From: Bacillus sp. FJAT-42376
Lineage (GTDB): Bacteria; Bacillota; Bacilli; Bacillales; Bacillaceae
DNA: 64,000 nucleotides
NCBI RefSeq assembly: GCF_003816055.1
Contig: NZ_CP033906.1
Location: 310,001-374,000, forward strand
Direction: 5' to 3'
Below, in pieces: positions 20,014-30,603 of the stretch. The position numbers were made by a program, and so were the translations under genes. Every line of letters begins with the position of its first letter. The first letter of the stretch is position 1. Under the pieces are notes generated by a model. It saw only the letters and a list, made by a program, of their open reading frames with translations. It was not told the DNA's origin and did not search any database.

Positions 20014-20042
20014 GAAAAAAAAACCACTGACGTGTTCAGTGG
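20014..20042 (-). terminator. Hairpin between rpmH and rnpA
   Basis: On the minus strand CCACTGA, a short loop and TCAGTGG are followed by nine Ts, directly after the rpmH stop. In bacilli rnpA is also read from the rpmH promoter, so this is likely an attenuator that lowers rnpA relative to rpmH. Confidence 0.7.
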
Positions 20043-20043
20043 C

Positions 20044-20178
20044 TTATGCGGATAATACTTTTCTTCCTTTACGGCGGCGAGCAGCCAGAACTTTACGTCC
20101 ATTTTTAGAGCTCATGCGCGCACGGAAGCCGTGTACTTTGCTGTGTTTGCGTTTATTTGGTTGATAAGTACGTTTCAT
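20044..20178 (-). CDS. rpmH: 50S ribosomal protein L34
   Basis: The 44-residue, very basic protein reads [20 protein letters not shown] to its end RKGRKVLSA and is full length for L34. Its ATG at 20178 is preceded by GGGAGGTGCATATA. It is first in the rpmH-rnpA-spoIIIJ-jag row and diverges from dnaA across the origin. Confidence 0.97.
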   Translation of the reverse strand: MKRTYQPNKRKHSKVHGFRARMSSKNGRKVLAARRRKGRKVLSA

Positions 20179-20223
20179 TATATGCACCTCCCTGAGGAAT
20201 AGCTGTTAAAGACAGTCCTTATA

Positions 20224-20253
20224 AGTATAGAGACCTTACCCTGTAAATGTCAA
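20224..20253 (-). promoter_or_regulatory. rpmH promoter
   Basis: On the minus strand TTGACA, 18 bases and TATACT lie about 45 bases upstream of rpmH, facing away from dnaA. Confidence 0.75.
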
Positions 20254-20413
20254 TAGTCAAAAAAAATGACGGCCGGGATCCACGTTTGTCATGTGCCTGT
20301 CCATTTGCTCCCTCTCACATGAAATTTTACCGCACTAGCCTGCGAAACCTTAAACATGCTTTAAGAAAACAAAAAATCAATTCCTGTGTCCGCACTTAAC
20401 CGTCTTGCTGGAT

Positions 20414-20675
20414 TGTGGACAACTTTTTCGCCGTTTTTTTCTTATCCACACCCTTTATCGACATGTTTTTCACAAATTCCAGTATTGTGGACAATTTTTT
20501 TCGACATGATGTTTCTTCTGTGGATAAGTTTTAGACCCCATTGCAACAATTGGTTTATTTTGATATTATATTTGTGTTTTCACTCTTGATAACGATTTGC
20601 CGGAGTTTTATTTATCCACAAACTGTGGATAACGTGTGGAAAGATGCTAACATCGTGTTTGCAAGCTTGTCCACA
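20414..20675. promoter_or_regulatory. oriC: oriC upstream DnaA-box cluster (incA/incB-type)
   Basis: Four perfect boxes are visible: TTATCCACA at 20442 and 20612, and the inverted TGTGGATAA at 20519 and 20624. Near-matches are TGTGGACAA at 20414 and 20486, TTATCGACA at 20456 and TTGTCCACA at 20667. The 700-base rpmH-dnaA gap that holds them has no gene. This is the upstream half of a bipartite Bacillus origin. Confidence 0.9.
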
Positions 20676-20687
20676 GCCTGGGGGATT

Positions 20688-20716
20688 TTGTCGAAAACCT
20701 GTTTTTCTACTATATT
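20688..20716 (+). promoter_or_regulatory. dnaA promoter
   Basis: TTGTCG and TATATT are separated by exactly 17 bases, about 165 bases upstream of dnaA. A box-like TTGTCCACA ends 12 bases before the -35, so DnaA could autoregulate. Confidence 0.75.
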
Positions 20717-20878
20717 ATATCGTTATCAACAATTCAATACGGATGCATAAATATTCAAAGGGTGCCGGAGTGGCTGTACAACTTCTGTACAAGCCCGCCA
20801 GTATGCCTATTTTTTTCGTGAACGAAAATAAATAAAAGATAGATAGAGAAACTGGGAGAAGGAGGGAGAGAGCAGCTT

Positions 20879-22228
20879 ATGGAAAATATTTCGGATTTAT
20901 GGACAAAAGCGCTGGGAGAGATTGAAAAGAAAATCAGCAAACCCAGTTACGATACGTGGCTAAAATCAACTAAAGCCCATGCTCTGCAGGGGGACACCCT
21001 TACCATTACAGCGCCGAATGAATTTGCAAGAGACTGGCTTGAGAGCCGCTATCTGCATCTAATTGCGAATATCATCTATGATTTGACCGGAGAAGAACTG
21101 GCCGTCAAATTTATTATTCCGCTGAATCAGGATGAAGAAGATTTTATTCCTAAAACTCCTGCGAAGCCTCCTGCAAAGGATGAAGAGGATCAGATTGAAA
21201 TTCCGCAGAACATGCTGAATCCAAAGTACACCTTTGACACGTTCGTCATCGGATCAGGCAACCGGTTTGCCCATGCAGCATCGCTTGCAGTAGCCGAAGC
21301 GCCGGCTAAGGCCTATAACCCGCTATTCATTTACGGGGGAGTAGGACTCGGCAAAACCCACTTAATGCATGCCATCGGCCATTATGTGATTGATCATAAT
21401 CCGTCTGCGAAGGTTGTGTATCTATCTTCAGAAAAGTTTACCAATGAATTTATTAATTCCATTCGGGATAATAAAGCCGTCGATTTCCGCAATAAATATC
21501 GAAGCGTGGATGTTCTTCTGATAGATGATATTCAGTTCCTGGCCGGCAAAGAACAGACCCAGGAAGAATTCTTCCATACATTCAACACGCTTCATGAGGA
21601 AAGCAAGCAGATTGTCATTTCCAGTGACCGGCCGCCTAAAGAAATTCCAACGCTTGAAGACCGGCTGAGAAGCCGCTTTGAATGGGGATTGATCACCGAT
21701 ATTACACCGCCGGATCTTGAGACAAGGATTGCGATTTTAAGGAAGAAGGCAAAAGCGGAAGGACTTGATATTCCGAATGAGGTGATGCTTTACATAGCTA
21801 ACCAAATCGATTCCAACATTCGGGAACTTGAAGGAGCACTAATCCGTGTTGTCGCTTATTCATCTCTTATTAATAAAGACATCAATGCCGATCTTGCTGC
21901 TGAAGCACTGAAAGATATTATTCCTAGTTCTAAGCCAAGAATGGTTACCATACTGGATATTCAGAAAACCGTCGGCCAGCATTATCAAGTGCGCCTGGAA
22001 GACTTTAAAGCAAAAAAACGGACAAAATCCGTTGCTTTCCCAAGACAAATTGCGATGTATCTCTCAAGAGAAATGACCGATTCATCGCTTCCTAAAATTG
22101 GGGAAGAATTTGGAGGCCGCGATCACACGACCGTCATCCATGCCCACGAAAAAATCAGCAAAATGCTGCAGGTAGACGATCAGCTGCAGCGCCAGGTGAA
22201 AGAAATCAGAGAATCCCTAAAAAATTAA
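20879..22228 (+). CDS. dnaA: Chromosomal replication initiator DnaA
   Basis: DnaA binds origin boxes, forms an ATP-dependent filament and melts oriC. The 449 residues show domain I (1-80), a variable acidic linker (about 95-115), the AAA+ domain with [15 protein letters not shown] and [14 protein letters not shown], and domain IV with the box-recognition signature [16 protein letters not shown]. Purine-rich GGAGGGAGAG lies before the ATG. It is flanked by box clusters on both sides. Starting codon and length match B. subtilis DnaA. Confidence 0.98.
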   Translation: MENISDLWTKALGEIEKKISKPSYDTWLKSTKAHALQGDTLTITAPNEFARDWLESRYLHLIANIIYDLTGEELAVKFIIPLNQDEEDFIPKTPAKPPAKDEEDQIEIPQNMLNPKYTFDTFVIGSGNRFAHAASLAVAEAPAKAYNPLFIYGGVGLGKTHLMHAIGHYVIDHNPSAKVVYLSSEKFTNEFINSIRDNKAVDFRNKYRSVDVLLIDDIQFLAGKEQTQEEFFHTFNTLHEESKQIVISSDRPPKEIPTLEDRLRSRFEWGLITDITPPDLETRIAILRKKAKAEGLDIPNEVMLYIANQIDSNIRELEGALIRVVAYSSLINKDINADLAAEALKDIIPSSKPRMVTILDIQKTVGQHYQVRLEDFKAKKRTKSVAFPRQIAMYLSREMTDSSLPKIGEEFGGRDHTTVIHAHEKISKMLQVDDQLQRQVKEIRESLKN

Positions 22229-22263
22229 ACCGTGAATAATGTGCATAACTATCGGTCATTCAT

Positions 22264-22306
22264 ACACAGTCTATCCACATGTTGATAGACTGTGTTTCCT
22301 TGTTTT
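22264..22306 (+). terminator. dnaA terminator hairpin
   Basis: A perfect 12-base stem ACACAGTCTATC with GATAGACTGTGT has an eight-base loop and is followed by a T-rich run. The stem contains a box-like TATCCACA, so it overlaps the origin signals. Confidence 0.75.
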
Positions 22307-22313
22307 TCTGAAG

Positions 22314-22355
22314 TTATCCACATAATCACAGGCCCTACTAGTACTTCTACTAGTT
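22314..22355 (+). promoter_or_regulatory. oriC: Basal origin unwinding: DnaA box plus DnaA-trios
   Basis: A perfect TTATCCACA (22314-22322) is followed after a short GC stretch by in-register trinucleotides CTA CTA GTA CTT CTA CTA GTT (22335-22355) and an AT-rich tract. This is the layout known from B. subtilis, where DnaA-trios guide filament growth on one strand and start duplex melting. CTATCCACA at 22271 is a further weaker box. Confidence 0.85.
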
Positions 22356-22404
22356 TTTAAAACATTATTTAATAGATTACGACGTTAGAACAGGAGGGAA
22401 TTGA

Positions 22405-23541
22405 ATGAAATTTGTCATTCAAAAAGATAAACTTGCCCAAAGCGTACAGGACGTAATGAAAGCCGTATCTTCAAGAACAACGATTCCAATTCTTACGGGA
22501 ATTAAAATCGTCGCCAACAGTGAAGGTGTCACCTTAACGGGAAGCGACTCCGATATTTCAATTGAATCGTTTATTCCCACTGAAGAAAAAGGAAAAATTA
22601 ATGTCGAAATTCAAGAACCGGGCAGCATTGTGCTGCAGGCCCGTTTTTTCAGTGAGATTGTTAAAAAGCTTCCTAAAGACACAGTCGAGATGGAAGTTCA
22701 GAATCACTTTTCAACGATTATCCGTTCTGGAAAAGCTGAATTTAACTTAAACGGACTGGATGCACAGGAATATCCTCACCTTCCGAATATTGAAGAAGAG
22801 AATGTGTTCCGGCTCCCGACCGATCTATTAAAAACATTAATCCGTCAAACCGGATTTGCCGTTTCCACATCTGAAACAAGACCGATTTTGACAGGAGTCA
22901 ACTGGCGTCTTGAAAATGGCGAGCTGACTTGCATCGCAACGGACAGCCATCGTCTTGCCCTTAGAAAGACAAGCATTGATGCAGGCCACGAGGGTAAATA
23001 CAATGTCGTGATTCCCGGAAAGAGCTTATCTGAATTAAGCAAAATCCTTGATGATTCCAATGATCTGACTGAGATGGTCTTTACAGATAATCAGGTTTTG
23101 TTTAAATCGAAAAATATTTTGTTCTTCTCAAGACTGCTAGACGGAAACTATCCGGATACTTCCCGTCTAATTCCGGATGAAAGCAAAACCGATGTACTCG
23201 TGCAAACGAAAGAATTTCTTCAGTCGATTGACCGCGCTTCATTGCTTGCAAAAGAAGGACGCAATAATGTGGTTAAACTATCTACTTTGGAAGAAGGAAT
23301 GCTGGAAATTTCCTCAAACTCTCCAGAAATCGGGAAAGTCATTGAAGAAGTCCAGACTCAGGAAATTACAGGGGAAGAATTAAAAATTTCTTTCAGTGCA
23401 AAATATATGATGGATGCACTAAAAGCGCTCGACAGCAATGAAATTAAAGTCAGCTTCACCGGAGCGATGAGACCGTTTTTGATTCGCACGCCTGAAGACG
23501 ATACCATTCTGCAGCTGATCCTGCCTGTAAGAACATACTGA
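22405..23541 (+). CDS. dnaN: DNA polymerase III beta sliding clamp
   Basis: DnaN forms the ring that tethers polymerase and many repair factors to DNA. The 378 residues consist of three similar clamp domains, with MKFVIQKDKLAQSVQDVMKA at the start and the conserved end MRPFLIRTPEDDTILQLILP. ACAGGAGGGAATTG precedes the ATG. It follows dnaA after the origin's downstream part. Confidence 0.98.
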   Translation: MKFVIQKDKLAQSVQDVMKAVSSRTTIPILTGIKIVANSEGVTLTGSDSDISIESFIPTEEKGKINVEIQEPGSIVLQARFFSEIVKKLPKDTVEMEVQNHFSTIIRSGKAEFNLNGLDAQEYPHLPNIEEENVFRLPTDLLKTLIRQTGFAVSTSETRPILTGVNWRLENGELTCIATDSHRLALRKTSIDAGHEGKYNVVIPGKSLSELSKILDDSNDLTEMVFTDNQVLFKSKNILFFSRLLDGNYPDTSRLIPDESKTDVLVQTKEFLQSIDRASLLAKEGRNNVVKLSTLEEGMLEISSNSPEIGKVIEEVQTQEITGEELKISFSAKYMMDALKALDSNEIKVSFTGAMRPFLIRTPEDDTILQLILPVRTY

Positions 23542-23555
23542 TTCAAACCACCTTC

Positions 23556-23582
23556 GGCTGGCATCATTGCCAGCCTTTTTAT
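23556..23582 (+). terminator. dnaN terminator
   Basis: GGCTGGCA and TGCCAGCC enclose a four-base loop and are followed by five Ts, just after the dnaN stop. Confidence 0.85.
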
Positions 23583-23743
23583 TGTACTCGTGGAAAGGAC
23601 AGTGTTCGTTTTAGAGAAAAGAACCAGCCGCCCTCTGTTGTAGAACAGAATACAGCGGTCTTTTCTTTTTATGGAGAAATAGGTAAAATAGAGGGTACGC
23701 CGAAATGCAGCGATCAGATTTTGAATGATTGGGAGGTAAAGAC

Positions 23744-23974
23744 ATGAGCGATAAGCAGCACATTCAAATTGATACGGAATTTATTACATTGGGACAATTC
23801 CTGAAGCTTGCGGAGGTCATTCAGTCCGGCGGGATGGTGAAATGGTTTTTAAGCGAGCACGAGGTGTTTGTAAACGGGGAGCCGGAAAACCGACGCGGGA
23901 AAAAGCTTAGAGATCAGGATACCGTTGATGTTCCGGATATGGGTTCATTTGTTGTCATCCGTACACATGAATAG
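23744..23974 (+). CDS. rlbA: S4-domain RNA-binding protein RlbA (YaaA)
   Basis: This is a 76-residue S4-domain protein (residues about 10-70, with TLGQFLKLAEVIQSGGMVKW and NRRGKKLRDQDTV), the usual small protein between dnaN and recF. RlbA is implicated in ribosome biogenesis. I use the ATG at 23744, preceded by GGGAGGTAAAGAC, rather than one five codons upstream. Confidence 0.92.
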   Translation: MSDKQHIQIDTEFITLGQFLKLAEVIQSGGMVKWFLSEHEVFVNGEPENRRGKKLRDQDTVDVPDMGSFVVIRTHE

Positions 23975-23992
23975 AGCAAAGTTGGTGGGAAG

Positions 23993-25117
23993 ATGCACAT
24001 ACAGGAACTGAAATTAACGAATTACCGCAATTACCCGTCCCTGACGGTTTCTTTTGAAAACAAAGTGAACGTTATTATCGGGGAAAACGCCCAGGGCAAA
24101 ACAAACATGATGGAAGCAATTTATGTACTGGCCATGGCAAAATCCCACCGTACCTCCAATGATAAAGATCTTATCCGCTGGGATGAAGAATATGCTAAAA
24201 TAGAAGGACGGGTCGCCAAGACCGGCGGATCCATTCCCATGCAGCTTGTCCTTTCGAAAAAAGGGAAAACGGCGAAAATCAACCATCTGGAACAGCGGAA
24301 GCTCAGCCAGTATATTGGGGCAGTCAATGTTATTATGTTCGCTCCCGAAGATCTGAACCTCGTAAAGGGAAGCCCCCAGGTGAGGAGAAGATTTATCGAT
24401 ATGGAGATCGGACAGGTTTCGGCTGTCTATTTGCATGATTTAAGCCACTATCAGAAAATCCTTCAGCAGCGGAACCACTACTTAAAACAGCTGCAAACAA
24501 GGAAACAGCATGACCGCACGATGCTTGAGGTTCTGACGCAGCAGCTGAGCGAAGCAGCTGCCAAGCTTTTTAGAAAAAGAAGACTATTTATTGATCAGCT
24601 TGAGAAATGGGCACAGCCGATTCATTCAGGCATCTCGAGAGGGCTTGAAACGCTGACGATTCAATATAAATCATCCACTGAGGTATCAGAAGACGCGGAT
24701 TTGTCGAAAATGATAGAAGAATACTTGGATAAGTTTGATAAAATAAAAGAGAGAGAAATTGAGCGCGGAACAACACTCGCCGGCCCCCACAGGGATGATT
24801 TGCTTTTCTTTGTAAACGGCCGCGATGTACAAACGTTCGGATCGCAGGGGCAGCAGCGGACAACAGCTCTCTCTTTAAAACTAGCTGAAATCGAATTGAT
24901 CCATGAAGAAATCGGGGAATATCCGATTTTGCTTCTGGATGATGTGCTTTCTGAGCTGGATGATTACCGGCAGTCGCATCTTTTGAACACGATTCAGGGA
25001 AAGGTGCAGACATTCGTTACGACAACGAGTGTGGAAGGGATCGACCATCAAACCCTAAAAGATGCCGCTTCCTACCGGGTATCTTCAGGAGAGCTTGATA
25101 CAGACGAATCGAGGTGA
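23993..25117 (+). CDS. recF: DNA replication and repair protein RecF
   Basis: RecF is an SMC-like ATPase that helps load RecA at gaps. The 374-residue protein has Walker [19 protein letters not shown] near residue 30, the ABC signature region ([20 protein letters not shown]), and Walker B with D-loop [15 protein letters not shown]. It lies 18 bases after rlbA and six bases before remB, in the dnaN-rlbA-recF-remB-gyrB row. Confidence 0.97.
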   Translation: MHIQELKLTNYRNYPSLTVSFENKVNVIIGENAQGKTNMMEAIYVLAMAKSHRTSNDKDLIRWDEEYAKIEGRVAKTGGSIPMQLVLSKKGKTAKINHLEQRKLSQYIGAVNVIMFAPEDLNLVKGSPQVRRRFIDMEIGQVSAVYLHDLSHYQKILQQRNHYLKQLQTRKQHDRTMLEVLTQQLSEAAAKLFRKRRLFIDQLEKWAQPIHSGISRGLETLTIQYKSSTEVSEDADLSKMIEEYLDKFDKIKEREIERGTTLAGPHRDDLLFFVNGRDVQTFGSQGQQRTTALSLKLAEIELIHEEIGEYPILLLDDVLSELDDYRQSHLLNTIQGKVQTFVTTTSVEGIDHQTLKDAASYRVSSGELDTDESR

Positions 25118-25123
25118 GCCAGC

Positions 25124-25399
25124 GTGTACATCCATTTAGGAGATGACTTTGTCGTGCCATCTAAAGATGTCCTTTTTATTTTGGATTACTCTTCGTCCAA
25201 ACCCTCTGAAATTGTTTCCGGGTTTTTAGAGAAACAAAAAGAGAAAATTATTCAGCTTTCAGAAGGTGATGCGAAATCGATCGTCGTGACAGAAAAACAC
25301 ATCTATTTTTCTCCCCTTGCATCCAGCACACTTAAAAAACGAGCGCATCTTGCGTTTGATATAGATTCCACCCGAAAAATCAGCATAATGGCACCATAA
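25124..25399 (+). CDS. remB: Extracellular matrix regulator RemB (DUF370)
   Basis: RemB (YaaB) is a small DNA-binding regulator affecting biofilm matrix genes in B. subtilis. The 91-residue protein begins MYIHLGDDFVVPSKDVLFIL and keeps the DUF370 block SIVVTEKHIYFSPLASSTLK. It has a GTG start after GAGGTGAGCCAGC. Position between recF and gyrB is conserved. Confidence 0.92.
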   Translation: MYIHLGDDFVVPSKDVLFILDYSSSKPSEIVSGFLEKQKEKIIQLSEGDAKSIVVTEKHIYFSPLASSTLKKRAHLAFDIDSTRKISIMAP

Positions 25400-25428
25400 G
25401 TCGTTTTGAAAAGAGTAGGTGAACATAA

Positions 25429-27357
<1,929 letters not shown>

Positions 27358-27362
27358 ACGAA

Positions 27363-27390
27363 AAGTCCGCTTGTAAGAGCGGGCTTTTTA
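27363..27390 (+). terminator. gyrB terminator
   Basis: AAGTCCGCTT and GAGCGGGCTT form a stem with G-U pairs and a T-run, six bases after the gyrB stop. It separates gyrB from the inserted genes. Confidence 0.8.
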
Positions 27391-27464
27391 TTATGGCTAT
27401 TTCCTGCTTTGAAGTGCATGTAAGAGTTTACAATCTGCAAATGGATTGGTATGATTGGGTTAAC

Positions 27465-27511
27465 GTAAACGTTTACACGGTATTTTTTTAGTTGTTTACG
27501 TAAACGTTTAC
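27465..27511 (+). promoter_or_regulatory. Twin palindromic operators upstream of the sugar ABC genes
   Basis: GTAAACGTTTAC occurs twice (27465-27476 and 27500-27511), 35 bases apart, so the two are about three and a third helical turns from each other. The second is part of GTTTACGTAAACGTTTAC, in which two palindromes overlap. This is the form of a LacI/GalR-family operator. No regulator gene is in the window near it, and the promoter between them is not clear. Confidence 0.75.
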
Positions 27512-27534
27512 CATACGAAGGGGGAGTCTTCCAT

Positions 27535-28770
27535 ATGTTTAGAAAGCGGTCTGCGGTTCGTTTATGCCTGCTTTTCGGAATCGTGATGCTGGCTGGCTGC
27601 CAGGCTGACCAATCATCAGCTGATGGCAAGATTAAGCTAGAGCTGTTTTCCAATAAAGCGGAAAATGTCAAAACCTTTGAAGGGCTCATTGCAGAATTTG
27701 AAGAAAAGAATCCGGAAATTGATATTCAGCTGAATGCCCCTCCTGAAGCGGATACGGTCTTGAAAACGCGTCTTGTGAAAGAGGATATGCCGGATTTGCT
27801 TGCAATCGGCGGCAATGGATCTTATGGAGAATTGGCCAATGCCGGGATTTTTTATGATTTTTCCAAAACGGAGCTTCTCAAATCTGTTAAGCCTTCCTAT
27901 GTGGAGATGATCAATACGCTTTCGAATGAGCAGAGCGGTACATACGGCATTCCTTACGCAACGAATGCCAATATTGTTATTTATAATAAAGCGAAATTTA
28001 AAAAATATGGATTTACAGCGCCTGAAACTTGGGATGAATTCATTAATCAGCTGAAACAGGTGAAACAAGAAGGAGATGTCCCGATTTACTTTACGCTTAA
28101 AGATGCGTGGACAGGGATGATTCCTTGGAACTCTGTGGCAGGAAATCTGCAGGGCGAAAACTTTGCCGAGAAAAGACGCGACGGGGAAGCAAGCTTTGCA
28201 GACAATTATTCAGAGGTTGCAGAAAAAATGCTGACCCTGCTGAAATACGGGCATAAAAACAATTATGGATACGGCTATGCGGATGGAAACAAAGCGTTTG
28301 CCAACGGAGACGGAGTCTTTTATCTCCAGGGAAACTGGGCCATTCCCGAGCTTCAGAAAATGAATCCGGAAATCGAGCTCGGCGTATTCCCCCTCCCTGT
28401 CACCAACCAGCCTGAAAAGAACAACATGGTATCAGGTGTCGATGTCCTCCTGACCATGAACAAGGACATCCAGCATCCGGAAGAAGCGAAGAAATTTTTA
28501 TCCTTTATGCTGGAAAAAGAGCAATCCAAGCGGTATATCGATGAACAAAAAGCGTTCTCCGCACTGAAGGATGTCATTCAGGAAGATCCCGTTATGGATG
28601 GGATCCAGGAAGCCTTTAAAAATGAGCGCCTGACAGGATTTCCGGATCATTCCTATCCAAGGGCAATGAGAGCCGAAGGAATCATTCAGGAATTTCTCAT
28701 TAATAAAAACAAAGAAATCTTTTTGCGCAAAATGGACCGGGAGTGGGATAAAGTCCAAAATCGCTACTAA
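27535..28770 (+). CDS. Sugar ABC transporter substrate-binding lipoprotein (CUT1 family)
   Basis: The 411-residue protein begins with a lipoprotein signal, MFRKRSAVRLCLLFG to LAGC, so it is lipid-anchored outside the membrane. The rest follows the solute-binding protein fold of family 1: VKTFEGLIAEFEEKNPEIDIQ, DLLAIGGNGSYGELANAG, YGIPYATNANIVIYNKAKF, and a C-terminal half with FANGDGVFYLQGNWAIPEL. It heads a three-gene row with two permeases and lies just after the twin operators, so it is probably a repressed sugar-uptake system. The sugar cannot be told from sequence by eye. Confidence 0.9.
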   Translation: MFRKRSAVRLCLLFGIVMLAGCQADQSSADGKIKLELFSNKAENVKTFEGLIAEFEEKNPEIDIQLNAPPEADTVLKTRLVKEDMPDLLAIGGNGSYGELANAGIFYDFSKTELLKSVKPSYVEMINTLSNEQSGTYGIPYATNANIVIYNKAKFKKYGFTAPETWDEFINQLKQVKQEGDVPIYFTLKDAWTGMIPWNSVAGNLQGENFAEKRRDGEASFADNYSEVAEKMLTLLKYGHKNNYGYGYADGNKAFANGDGVFYLQGNWAIPELQKMNPEIELGVFPLPVTNQPEKNNMVSGVDVLLTMNKDIQHPEEAKKFLSFMLEKEQSKRYIDEQKAFSALKDVIQEDPVMDGIQEAFKNERLTGFPDHSYPRAMRAEGIIQEFLINKNKEIFLRKMDREWDKVQNRY

Positions 28771-28796
28771 CATGGCCAGAATAGGGGGACCAGAGG

Positions 28797-29660
28797 ATGA
28801 AAAAAAGACAACGGGCTTTTATGCTCATGACGATTCCGGCACTGATTCTGTTTTTCATTTTCCATACATATCCGGCGCTTCAGGGAATCTATTACAGCTT
28901 TACAAATTATAAAGGCTATGGAGAGTGGGATTTTGTCGGTTTGAAAAACTACTTTAACGTGTTTCAGGATGAACGCGCCCTTCAAGCCTACGGATTTACA
29001 TTCAAATTTGCGATTATTGCGACCATTTTGGTCAATGTCTTCAGTTTAGTAATTGCGATCGGTTTGAATACGAGAATTAAGTTTTCCAAAACACTGAGAG
29101 CCGTCTATTTTTTGCCGAATATCCTCAGTATTCTAATTGTCGGTTATATTTTCAACTTCATCTTTACGTTTTTTATTCCGGATATCGCTCAGGCGCTTGG
29201 CATCAATGCGCTTGCCGAAAACATACTGGGAAAACCGGATGCTGCCTGGATTGGAATTCTTACCGTATCCGTCTGGCAGGCTGTTGCATTTAACACCATT
29301 CTTTACCTGGCGGGTCTTGTCACCATTCCTGAAGATATGTATGAAGCAGCAAGCATTGACGGAGCGGGAACGTGGAAGAAATTCTGGAACATTACCTTTC
29401 CGCTGATTGCTCCCTTTTTCACGATTAATATGGTACTCGCCATGAAAAACTTTTTAATGGTGTTTGACCATATTATCGCCATGACAGGCGGCGGTCCCGG
29501 AACATCGACCGAATCCATTTCCCTGCTGATTTTCCGGGGAGGATTTGAGGGCGGAGAATTTGCCTATCAGTCTGCTAATGCTGTGATCTATTTCTTGGTC
29601 ATTGTCATTATATCTGTCGTACAGCTGCGCTATCTTCAGAGAAGAGAGGTGGAATTGTAA
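28797..29660 (+). CDS. Sugar ABC transporter permease 1
   Basis: The 287-residue protein has six likely membrane segments and the MalF-type EAA motif EAASIDGAGTWKKFWNITFPL, which docks onto the transport ATPase. MTGGGPGTSTESISLLIF is the typical loop of CUT1 permeases. It starts 26 bases after the binding protein and its stop overlaps the next gene's ATG by one base, so translation is coupled. Confidence 0.93.
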   Translation: MKKRQRAFMLMTIPALILFFIFHTYPALQGIYYSFTNYKGYGEWDFVGLKNYFNVFQDERALQAYGFTFKFAIIATILVNVFSLVIAIGLNTRIKFSKTLRAVYFLPNILSILIVGYIFNFIFTFFIPDIAQALGINALAENILGKPDAAWIGILTVSVWQAVAFNTILYLAGLVTIPEDMYEAASIDGAGTWKKFWNITFPLIAPFFTINMVLAMKNFLMVFDHIIAMTGGGPGTSTESISLLIFRGGFEGGEFAYQSANAVIYFLVIVIISVVQLRYLQRREVEL

Positions 29661-30481
29661 TGAAAAAAGGCAAAACGAACTGGCTTGTTACGGCCTTGCT
29701 GATTGCAGGCTCGCTGCTTATTCTTTTTCCGCTATACCTGGCTGTGACCATTTCCTTTAAGAAACCAGACGAGATGGGCAAATCGCTTCTGGCGCTGCCG
29801 GAGCATTGGGACTTTTCAAATTATGCCCAAGCCATTGAATTGACTAATTTTTTTCAGGCAATGGGAAACAGCCTGTTTATTACCATTTTTGTCGTCGTTC
29901 TGACTCTATTAACAAACTCGATGGTTGCCTATGCAATCGCCCGGAATATGCATAAAAAGTTTTATAAATTTGTTTTCTATTATCTGGTGAGCGCGATGTT
30001 CATCCCGTTCCCGATTATCATGCTGCCGATTGTTAAGCAGACGGCACAGTGGAATCTCGATAACCTGGTTGGGCTGATTTTTCTTTATGTGGTATACGGG
30101 TTAGCCTTTAATGTCTTTTTATATGTCGGCTATATTAAATCCATCCCCGCAGAGCTTGAGGAAGCGGCCATTGTGGATGGAGCAAGTACATGGGTCGTTT
30201 TTTGGAAAGTCATATTCCCGCTGCTCATGCCGATGAATGCTACAGTCGGCATTCTGACCACTCTATGGGCCTGGAATGACTTTATGCTTCCGCTTGTCAT
30301 CATCAGCGACCGGGAGCTTTCCACTCTGCCGCTCGTTCAATTTGTCTTCCAGGGCCAGTTCAGCACGGACTATAATCTGGCATTTTCATCTTATTTAATG
30401 GCGCTTGCCCCGATGATCCTCGTGTATATCATTGCCCAGAAATGGATTATCAGCGGGGTTACAAAAGGGGCCATTAAATAG
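29660..30481 (+). CDS. Sugar ABC transporter permease 2
   Basis: The 273-residue MalG-type permease has six membrane segments and the EAA motif EAAIVDGASTWVVFWKVIFPL, with ATVGILTTLWAWNDFMLPLVI after it. It pairs with the preceding permease to form the channel. No ATP-binding subunit follows, so the system probably borrows a shared ATPase such as an MsmX homologue elsewhere in the genome. Confidence 0.93.
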   Translation: MKKGKTNWLVTALLIAGSLLILFPLYLAVTISFKKPDEMGKSLLALPEHWDFSNYAQAIELTNFFQAMGNSLFITIFVVVLTLLTNSMVAYAIARNMHKKFYKFVFYYLVSAMFIPFPIIMLPIVKQTAQWNLDNLVGLIFLYVVYGLAFNVFLYVGYIKSIPAELEEAAIVDGASTWVVFWKVIFPLLMPMNATVGILTTLWAWNDFMLPLVIISDRELSTLPLVQFVFQGQFSTDYNLAFSSYLMALAPMILVYIIAQKWIISGVTKGAIK

Positions 30482-30603
30482 GGCTGTTTTTTCGGACGGC
30501 TATCTTTCAGAAAGCATCCTGAAGAAAAATGTTCGAAAGCTGTGATCCATTTTTCATCCCTCTCCGTTTACTTAGTAAATAAAACGATAGAGGAGAGATG
30601 AAA

